Shown piece after piece: positions 58,402-64,000 of a DNA stretch of 64,000 bases. Made by a program: the position numbers and the translations under genes. This stretch comes from Elioraea sp051860475. GTDB taxonomy: Bacteria > Pseudomonadota > Alphaproteobacteria > Acetobacterales > Acetobacteraceae. Under the pieces are notes generated by a model, which saw only the letters and a list, made by a program, of their open reading frames with translations, was not told where the DNA came from and did not search any database. The DNA lies in the NCBI RefSeq assembly GCF_051860475.1, contig NZ_JBHYDW010000005.1:7185-71184 (forward strand), given 5' to 3'. Every line of letters begins with the position of its first letter. The stretch's first letter is position 1.

Positions 58402-59799
58402 GTGCTGATGCAAGCCGACCGTCCCGCCGGCCGCTCCGGTGCTTCCCAGGCCCTGCGCGCGCTGCCCGTCCACGAGCGGATCGAGGCCGCCGCCAACGCG
58501 CTCCGCGCGCTCTCCCGCGTGAGCGTGCGTGGCCGCATCTCCGGCCTCACCGGCCTGATGGTGGAGGTGGACGGCATCGCCAAGCTGCTCGCCGTGGGCG
58601 ACCGGCTGATCGCCACCGCACGTGACGGCCGTCGCGTGCCGCTGGAGGTCGTGGGCTTCCGCGGCGGCCACGCCCAGGCGATGGCGCTCGGCGATCTCGC
58701 CGGGCTCGGCCCCGGCCTCTGGGCCGAGAAGATCAACGGCCCCGGCCTCGCGGTGACGGATGCCTGGCTCGGCCGGGTGATCGATCCGCTGGGCCACGCG
58801 ATCGACGGGCTCGGACCGCTGCCGCGCGGCCAGGTGACGCGCCCGGTGCGCGCCAGCCCGCCGACGGCGACGGCGCGCGCCCGGCTCGGCCCCCGCCTGC
58901 CGCTCGGCGTGCGCGTGCTCGACCTGTTCACCGCCTGCCGCCAGGGCCAGCGCCTCGGCCTGTTCGCCGGCTCCGGCGTCGGCAAATCGACGCTGATGGC
59001 AAGCCTCGCCCGCAAGGCCGACTGCGACGTCGCCGTGATCGCCCTGGTCGGCGAGCGCGGGCGCGAGGTGCGCGAATTCGTCGAGGACGATCTCGGGCCG
59101 CAGGGGCTCGCGCGCTCGGTCGTGGTCGTGGCCACCTCCGACGCGCCGCCGCTGATGCGCCGCGAGGCGGCCTATGCGGCGATGACCGTCGCCGAGCATT
59201 TCCGCGACCAGGGCAAGCGCGTGCTGATGATGATGGACAGCGTCACGCGGTTCTGCCTCGCGCTGCGCGAGATCGGCCTCTCCGCGGGCGAGCCGCCGGC
59301 CACGCGCGGCTACCCGCCCTCGGTGTTCGCGGAACTCCCGAAGCTGCTCGAGCGCGCGGGGCCCGGGATCGAGGGAACGGGCGGCTCGATCACCGGGCTC
59401 TTCACCGTGCTGGTCGAGGGCGACGACCACGACGAGCCGGTCGCCGACGCGGTGCGCGGCATCCTCGACGGCCACGTGGTGCTCAACCGGCGCATCGGCG
59501 AGCGCGGCCGCTACCCGGCGGTGGATGTGCTGCGCAGCCTGAGCCGCGCCGCGAGCGGCATCCTGTCTGACCGCGAGAAGGCGCTGGTCGCGCGGGCGCG
59601 CCGGCTGCTCTCGATCCATGCCGACATGGAGGACATGGTCCGGCTCGGCGCGTGGAAGCCGGGCGCCGACCCGGAGGTGGACGAGGCGGTGCGCCGCGCC
59701 CCCGCAATCGAGGCGGTGCTGGCGCAGGAGAAGGCCGAGGCCGATGCGCCGGAAGCCGCCTTCGCCAAGCTCGCCGCCGCGCTGGAGGGCGAGGTGTGA
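58402..59799 (+). CDS. fliI: Flagellar export ATPase FliI
   Basis: 465 aa from GTG 58402 (ATG 58408 is two codons later). The N-terminal domain (ALSRVSVRGRISGLTGLMVEVDG) is followed by the ATPase core: Walker A GLFAGSGVGKSTLMASLA, VALVGERGREVREF-like, Walker B RVLMMMDSVTRFCLALREIGLSAGEPPATRGYPPSVFAELPKLLERAG. It powers the flagellar type III export apparatus in a hexamer. GTGA overlap with fliJ. No other flagellar genes are in the window. Confidence 0.93.
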   Translation: MLMQADRPAGRSGASQALRALPVHERIEAAANALRALSRVSVRGRISGLTGLMVEVDGIAKLLAVGDRLIATARDGRRVPLEVVGFRGGHAQAMALGDLAGLGPGLWAEKINGPGLAVTDAWLGRVIDPLGHAIDGLGPLPRGQVTRPVRASPPTATARARLGPRLPLGVRVLDLFTACRQGQRLGLFAGSGVGKSTLMASLARKADCDVAVIALVGERGREVREFVEDDLGPQGLARSVVVVATSDAPPLMRREAAYAAMTVAEHFRDQGKRVLMMMDSVTRFCLALREIGLSAGEPPATRGYPPSVFAELPKLLERAGPGIEGTGGSITGLFTVLVEGDDHDEPVADAVRGILDGHVVLNRRIGERGRYPAVDVLRSLSRAASGILSDREKALVARARRLLSIHADMEDMVRLGAWKPGADPEVDEAVRRAPAIEAVLAQEKAEADAPEAAFAKLAAALEGEV

Positions 59800-60200
59800 G
59801 GCCGCGCCGCGATCCCTTCGCCACGCTGGCGCGGCTGCGCCGGCTGGCAGTGGACGAGGCGAAGCGCGACCTCGCCGATGCGCTGGCGGAAGCGAGCGCG
59901 CGCGAACGCGCCGCCGCCACGGCCCTGCTGCTGCTGGACCAGGAGGCGTCGGCCGAGGCGGCGCTGTACGGCGCCTGGCTGCCGACGGGACTGAAGCGCG
60001 CCGGCGAGGCGGCCGCCGAGGCGGAGGCGGCGGAGATCGCGGTCGAGGCGGCGCGTGCGCTGCTGGCCGAGGCGCGCGCGGCGGAACGTGCGGTCGAGCT
60101 GATGGCGGAACGCTACGCGACCGATGCGGCGAAGCGCCAGGCGCGCAAGACGCAGGCGGTGCTGGACGAGGCAGCGGAGACGCGGCGGCGTCGGAATTGA
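59796..60200 (+). CDS. fliJ: Flagellar export protein FliJ
   Basis: 134 aa from GTG 59796, overlapping the fliI stop. It is almost wholly helical, Ala/Glu/Arg-rich and coiled-coil-like (DPFATLARLRRLAVDEAKRDLADALAEASARE), the usual form of FliJ, which sits in the FliI ring as a stalk. Sequence identity within the family is low, so the call rests on position and form. Confidence 0.78.
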   Translation: MRPRRDPFATLARLRRLAVDEAKRDLADALAEASARERAAATALLLLDQEASAEAALYGAWLPTGLKRAGEAAAEAEAAEIAVEAARALLAEARAAERAVELMAERYATDAAKRQARKTQAVLDEAAETRRRRN

Positions 60201-60208
60201 GCAGAACA

Positions 60209-60284
60209 TCGGGGGAAAGGGCCGTGCGCAGCTGGCCCTCGGGCCAGCGAAGCCACCGCAATCCTCCCCCTTTCCCCCCATCCC
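60209..60284. repeat. GGGGGAAAGGGCC palindromic repeat, copy c
   Basis: GGGGGAAAGGGCCGTGC on the left and CCTCCCCCTTTCCCCCC on the right form the same hairpin arms as the other copies, here with a longer middle (GCTGGCCCTCGGGCCAGC, itself a hairpin). It lies between the convergent fliJ and dctP genes and may act as a terminator. Confidence 0.65.
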
Positions 60285-60290
60285 CACCAA

Positions 60291-61274
60291 TCAGGCGATC
60301 TGGCGCGCGCCGATCTCGACAATGCGACGATAGAGCTCGGCGCCCCAGATCTTCGTGCCGAGCTCGTCACGCACCTTCTGGGTCGCGGCGATGAACGGCG
60401 CCTTCTCGGGGTAGGTGACCGCGAGGCCGGCGGCGCGGAACCTGTCGAGCACCTCTTTCGCCTGGCCGGGCATGATCGTCGTCGACGCTGTGCGGCTCTC
60501 GGCCTCGGCGCGACGAAGAAGATCGCGATCCGCCGCACTCAGGCGGCTCCAGAACGGCTCGCCCACCATCACGTAGGCGGGCTTGTCGATGTAGTCGACC
60601 ATGGCAACGCATTTCTGCACCTCGAAGAACTTCGAGGCCCAGATCGTCTCGATCGGATTCTCTTGCCCGTCCACCACGCCGAGCTGCAGCGCCTGATAGA
60701 CCTCGCTGAACGCCATCGGGGTGGGGCGTGCGCCCAACGCGGCGATCGACTGCACGTAGTAGTCCTGCTCGGGACTGCGCAGCTTCAGGCCGCGCAGATC
60801 CTCGATCGCGCTGATCACCTTGTTCGCGCTGATCTGGCGCGGATTGCGCGGCTGGAACCCGAGCAGGCGCACGCGGCGCCGGCGCACCAGATCCTCCTGC
60901 CAGCGCGCGGCCTCCGGCAGCGCCAGCACCGCGAGATGGTTGGCAAGCCCGCGCATCAGATACGGCAGCGCGAGGTACTCGATCTCGCGGATGCCGGGAT
61001 CGCCGCTCGCCATCACCTGCGTCGTGTTGGTCGCGAGCTGGGCCAGCATCTCGGCCGGCGTGCCGAGCTGGTTGCCGCCATAGACAGTGACGCGCAGCCG
61101 CCCCTGCGCCCCGGCCTCCACGACCTCCTTGAACTTGGTCGCGGCGATGAACTGCGCCTCGCCCTCGCGTGCCCAGGTGCCGAAGCGGATCTCGGTCCCC
61201 TGCGCGACGGCGACATTCGACACGAACGGCGCCGCGAGGGCGCCCCTCAGGATGGTCCGACGGTCGAGAGTCAT
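60291..61274 (-). CDS. dctP: TRAP transporter substrate-binding protein (DctP family)
   Basis: 327 aa. A Tat-like leader (TLDRRTILRGALAAPFVSNVAVAQ) is followed by EIRFGTWAREGEAQFIAATKFKEVVE, GRLRVTVYGGNQLGTPAEMLAQLATNTTQVM, LKLRSPEQDYYVQSIAALGARPTPMAFSEVYQALQLGVVDGQENPIETIWASKF. The R-S/A-P and QLGVVDGQENP motifs bind the carboxylate of the ligand. It is the last gene of a four-gene operon with the membrane subunits and a creatininase-family enzyme (ATGA overlap with the latter). Confidence 0.93.
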   Translation of the reverse strand: MTLDRRTILRGALAAPFVSNVAVAQGTEIRFGTWAREGEAQFIAATKFKEVVEAGAQGRLRVTVYGGNQLGTPAEMLAQLATNTTQVMASGDPGIREIEYLALPYLMRGLANHLAVLALPEAARWQEDLVRRRRVRLLGFQPRNPRQISANKVISAIEDLRGLKLRSPEQDYYVQSIAALGARPTPMAFSEVYQALQLGVVDGQENPIETIWASKFFEVQKCVAMVDYIDKPAYVMVGEPFWSRLSAADRDLLRRAEAESRTASTTIMPGQAKEVLDRFRAAGLAVTYPEKAPFIAATQKVRDELGTKIWGAELYRRIVEIGARQIA

Positions 61275-62080
61275 GCTCTGCCTCCCTGGCTGCGTGGGTC
61301 GATGGTCTTCAGATGCTCCACCAGCGCGACCGTCGCGGCAACGATGTGATCGGCGAATGCCCTGCCGGCCTCGGCCGAGGCGAGCGCCGGGTCGCCCGCG
61401 ACGATGCCGTTGTCGCAGTGGTCGGTCACGTCGATCGGCACGTTCACGTCCGTCCCCTTGAACCGAACCGCGGCGAGCCCCGCCGTCGGCAGGCCAAGCA
61501 GCGTCCGCCCCGGGTTCGCTCCCTGGCCGAGATCGGGGCGCAGCAGCTCGGGAAACACGTGCAGATAGACCGAGGTCATCGGATCGGCGCCGTGGCCCTG
61601 GGCGCGCGCGGCATTCTCGCCGTGCACCGACGTCCAGAGGTCGGGCGGGATCATGCGCCAGACATTCACCCACGGCACCACCACGCCGCGCTCGGCGCGC
61701 AGCACGCGCAGGGTCTCGTCGATCAGCGGGTGGTTGCCGGAATGGCCGTTGAACACCAGCAGCCGGTCGAGCCCGTGGTCGAGGAAGGCGTCGCAGAGGT
61801 CGCGCAACACGGCGCGGAACGTGCCGGCACGGAACTGGATGCCGCCCGGCACGGGACGGAAGTAGTCGGCGTAGCCGAACGGGATGGTGGGCGCGACCAC
61901 CGCGCCCGCCTGCTCGGCGATGCGGTCGGCCAGCGCCTCGGTCAGCATCCAGTCGCCCATGGGACAGGTCGGTCCCTGCTCCTCCTGGCTGCCGAGTGGG
62001 ATCAGGATCACCGGCTTCGCGTCGGCGATCCGTTCCGCGAACTCCAGGAAGGTCATGTCCTTCAGGCGATGCTTGGGCAT
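61271..62080 (-). CDS. Creatininase-family amidohydrolase
   Basis: 269 aa. PVILIPLGSQEEQGPTCPMGDWMLTEAL has the Glu and Asp metal ligands of the family, VPFGYADYF-like, VFNGHSGNHPLIDETLRVL holds the GHxGN metal motif, and HGENAARAQGHGADPMTSV the third cluster. Members split creatinine, formamidopyrimidines or cyclic amides. Its place inside a TRAP operon suggests that it acts on the imported solute. ATG 62080 is 17 bp after the dctM stop. Confidence 0.9.
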   Translation of the reverse strand: MPKHRLKDMTFLEFAERIADAKPVILIPLGSQEEQGPTCPMGDWMLTEALADRIAEQAGAVVAPTIPFGYADYFRPVPGGIQFRAGTFRAVLRDLCDAFLDHGLDRLLVFNGHSGNHPLIDETLRVLRAERGVVVPWVNVWRMIPPDLWTSVHGENAARAQGHGADPMTSVYLHVFPELLRPDLGQGANPGRTLLGLPTAGLAAVRFKGTDVNVPIDVTDHCDNGIVAGDPALASAEAGRAFADHIVAATVALVEHLKTIDPRSQGGRA

Positions 62081-62096
62081 GGAGTGTCCTTGCGGC

Positions 62097-63380
62097 TCAG
62101 GCGGGTCCGAACACCAGGTCGGGGATCAGCAGGCTGATGCCGGGAATGTAGGCGATCAGCAGGATCGCGGCGCCGAGCGGGATGTACCAGGGCAGCATCG
62201 CGCGCAGCATCTCGCCGAAGCCGATCTGCGCGATGTCCTGGGCGATGAACATCAGCACGCCGACGGGCGGCGTGCCGCCGCCGACGATCAGCACGAACAC
62301 CAGCAGCACGCCGAAATGCACAGGGTCGATGCCGAAGGACACGACCACCGGCGCAAGGATCGGCGCCAGCACGATCTCGGCCGAGGAGGCGACCATGAAC
62401 ATGCCGACCGCCAGCAGGAACACGATCATGATCGCCATGATCACGTGCGGATCGGTGCTCACGCCGGCGAGCGCGGCGGCCAGCGTCTGCGGCACCTGCT
62501 CGCGCAGCATCACCCAGGAGAACGCCGAGGCGATCGCGACGATGAACAGGATGCGCGCGCTCGCGAGCCCGACATGGATGAACAGCGCACCCGCCTGGGC
62601 AAGCGAGACGTTGCGGTACACCACCATGCCGAGCAGGAGCCCGTAGAGCACGGCGACGGCGGCCGCCTCGGTGGGCGTGAAGATGCCGGTGAGGATGCCG
62701 CCGACGATGATTCCCGGCAGCAGCACCGCCGGCACGCCGCCGCGCGCGGCCGCGGCGGCCTCGCACAGCGTGGCGCGGGGATAGCGCGGGAAGTCGTGGC
62801 GTACGGCCATGATCCAGGCGAACACCATCTGCACCAGGATGATGGTCACGCCTGGCAGGATGCCGGCGAGCAGCATCCGCCCGGCCGAGACGTCGGCCAG
62901 TGCGGCGTAGATGATCATCGCCGTCGAGGGCGGGATGATCGGTCCGACGATCGCCGAGGCGGTGGTGACGGCGGCGGCGAATCCGGCTGGGTAGCCTTCG
63001 CGTTTCATCGACGGGATCAGGATCGAGCCCAGCGCGGCGACATCGGCCGTGGCCGAGCCCGACATGCCGGCGAAGATCATCGAGGAGAGGATGTTGATCT
63101 GTGCGAGTCCGCCGCGGAAGTGGCCGACCATGGCGCGGGCCAGGGCGATCACGCGGTCGGTCAGCTTGCAGGCGTTCATCAGTTCGCCGGCGAGGTAGAA
63201 GAACGGGATCGCGAGGATCAGGAACGAGTTGACCGCGGCGGTGGAGCGCTGGGTCAGCATGCCGATGTCGATGTCGGCCACGAACAGGTAGAGCGCGGAG
63301 ATCGCGCCCATGGCGAAGGCCACCGGCAGTCCGGCCATCAGCAGGGCGACCATCAGCCCGAGCATCAGCGCCGCGGTCAC
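62097..63380 (-). CDS. dctM: TRAP transporter large membrane subunit
   Basis: 427 aa from GTG 63380, overlapping the dctQ stop (GTGA). About 12 helices; LMVALLMAGLPVAFAMGAISALYLF, FILAIPFFYLAGELMNA, MIFAGMSGSATADVAALGSILIPSMKREGYPAGFAAAVTTASAIVGPIIPPSTAMIIY and LTGIFTPTEAAAVAVLYGLL are signature DctM stretches. It forms the Na+-driven channel for the solute delivered by DctP. Confidence 0.95.
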   Translation of the reverse strand: MTAALMLGLMVALLMAGLPVAFAMGAISALYLFVADIDIGMLTQRSTAAVNSFLILAIPFFYLAGELMNACKLTDRVIALARAMVGHFRGGLAQINILSSMIFAGMSGSATADVAALGSILIPSMKREGYPAGFAAAVTTASAIVGPIIPPSTAMIIYAALADVSAGRMLLAGILPGVTIILVQMVFAWIMAVRHDFPRYPRATLCEAAAAARGGVPAVLLPGIIVGGILTGIFTPTEAAAVAVLYGLLLGMVVYRNVSLAQAGALFIHVGLASARILFIVAIASAFSWVMLREQVPQTLAAALAGVSTDPHVIMAIMIVFLLAVGMFMVASSAEIVLAPILAPVVVSFGIDPVHFGVLLVFVLIVGGGTPPVGVLMFIAQDIAQIGFGEMLRAMLPWYIPLGAAILLIAYIPGISLLIPDLVFGPA

Positions 63381-63865
63381 AGCGGCTTCGATCCGTCGTC
63401 GGGGGAGTCGCGCCAGCCGCCGGCGATCCGGCGCAGGATCAGGAAGACGATGATCAGCGCGGCGCCGACGGCGGCCGGGGCGCGCACCCAGGCGGCGCTG
63501 AGGCCGGTGGCGCCGAGCGCGGCCCAGCTTTCGATCTCGATGATGTCGAGCGCGAACCATCCCATCGCGGCGAAGAAGGCGACCGCGACGGCGAGATTGA
63601 GCCAGCGCACGGCCGTGCGCGCGGCGCGGGGCAGGGCCTTGAAGACGACGTCGACGTCGAGGTGTTTGCCGTCGAAGGCGACGGCCGCGGCGCCGAGGAA
63701 CACCATCCAGACGAGCAGGAGCTTGGAGAGTTCCTCGCTCCAGATCAGCGGCGAGCCGAGCAGGTAGCGGAACCCCACCTGGGCGACGGTCAGCACGACG
63801 ATCGCGGCGAACAGGATGCCGACGATGAGCCGCAGCGGCTTTGCCAGGTCGGGGAGGAGGTTCAT
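63377..63865 (-). CDS. dctQ: TRAP transporter small membrane subunit
   Basis: 162 aa from ATG 63865 with GGGAGGAGG-like signal ahead. Four helices; LIVGILFAAIVVLTVAQVGFRYLLGSPLIWSEELSKLLLVWMVFLGAAAVAFDGKHLDVDVVF is the classic DctQ motif (RY..G.p..WseEl..l..vW..flGa). It starts the operon dctQ-dctM-creatininase-dctP. The frame extends into the repeat upstream, but MNLLPDLAKPLRL is the sound start. Confidence 0.93.
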   Translation of the reverse strand: MNLLPDLAKPLRLIVGILFAAIVVLTVAQVGFRYLLGSPLIWSEELSKLLLVWMVFLGAAAVAFDGKHLDVDVVFKALPRAARTAVRWLNLAVAVAFFAAMGWFALDIIEIESWAALGATGLSAAWVRAPAAVGAALIIVFLILRRIAGGWRDSPDDGSKPL

Positions 63866-63867
63866 GG

Positions 63868-63912
63868 GATAGGGGGTTTGGGGGAAAGGGCCAATGGCCC
63901 TTTCCCCCAACA
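63868..63912. repeat. GGGGGAAAGGGCC palindromic repeat, copy d
   Basis: GGATAGGGGGTTTGGGGGAAAGGGCC-AAT-GGCCCTTTCCCCC, the cleanest copy: GGGGGAAAGGGCC and GGCCCTTTCCCCC are an exact inverted repeat. It lies just before the dctQ start, in the leader of the TRAP operon. Confidence 0.75.
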
Positions 63913-63923
63913 AAACAAGCCAT

Positions 63924-64000
<77 letters not shown>

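Noticed and set aside
61884..63767. 627-codon plus-strand frame opposite the TRAP genes
   Set aside because: His/Asp/Arg-rich antisense of dctM/dctQ; no domain and no ribosome site.

Overview
The window is about 70% GC and reads as chromosomal DNA of an alphaproteobacterium, most likely in the Acetobacteraceae/Rhodospirillales (Roseomonas- or Elioraea-like). The grounds are orphan Bug-type tricarboxylate receptors, a large PAS histidine kinase, GTG/TTG starts and tight 4-bp ATGA/GTGA gene couplings. That placement is inference from content; there is no rRNA. The window starts inside purD and ends in an artificial-looking run of G. One ambiguous base lies at 32696, and a poly-C tract at 56604-56697 is suspect.

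Layout. 0-7.3 kb: purD end, a Bug receptor, a sugar epimerase, then a decayed AT-richer pocket (2.5-4 kb) with a broken HEPN-type gene, a pair of 94-bp repeats and a complete IS630-type insertion sequence abutting tadA; then rluB, rsmD and two tandem paralogous tail-anchored proteins. 7.9-13.6 kb: a PadR regulator with a Cys-rich flavoprotein (metalloid-type pair), then a TetR regulator divergent from a DevCAB-like ABC exporter, with three identical-type palindromes between them. 13.6-16.3 kb: an ABC importer of the NMT1/THI5 type. 16.3-22.7 kb: a response regulator coupled to a 1986-residue hybrid kinase with ten PAS domains. 22.8-29.6 kb: a TPP enzyme, a P1B-5-type metal ATPase with a hemerythrin-like tail that is broken by a 70-bp duplication, a pseudouridine synthase, and an HMG-CoA-lyase-like/CoA-transferase pair. 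29.6-31.7 kb: a small membrane protein, a DegP-like protease and a MarC protein.

31.7-39 kb is the most unusual part. An adenylate cyclase/AAA/TPR protein has a perfect CRP-type palindrome 8 bp before its start. Divergent from it is a four-gene coupled cassette: subtilisin protease, radical SAM/SPASM enzyme, PqqD-like protein and a protein of unknown function. It looks like an uncharacterised peptide-modification system.

39-54.7 kb: a ceramidase-like protein, DUF3137, trmB-metK-dapB, a DUF6311 membrane protein, tRNA-Leu(UAA), a second Bug receptor, an LLM monooxygenase, galU-ugd-pgm (UDP-sugar supply for polysaccharide), a cyclotransferase, proline iminopeptidase, a PGPGW-like protein and a lipocalin. 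54.7-56.6 kb is an accessory pocket with a PD-(D/E)XK-like protein and a HepT/MntA-type toxin-antitoxin pair. 56.8-64 kb: zapE, a thioesterase, fliI-fliJ, and a TRAP transporter operon with a creatininase-family hydrolase inside it.

Small repeats run through the window: four copies of a GGGGGAAAGGGCC palindrome, two of a GCGCG/CCCCACCAGCCCC repeat, and two 91-bp MITEs whose ends match the IS630. One MITE lies between two convergent genes and supplies the TAG stop codon of both.
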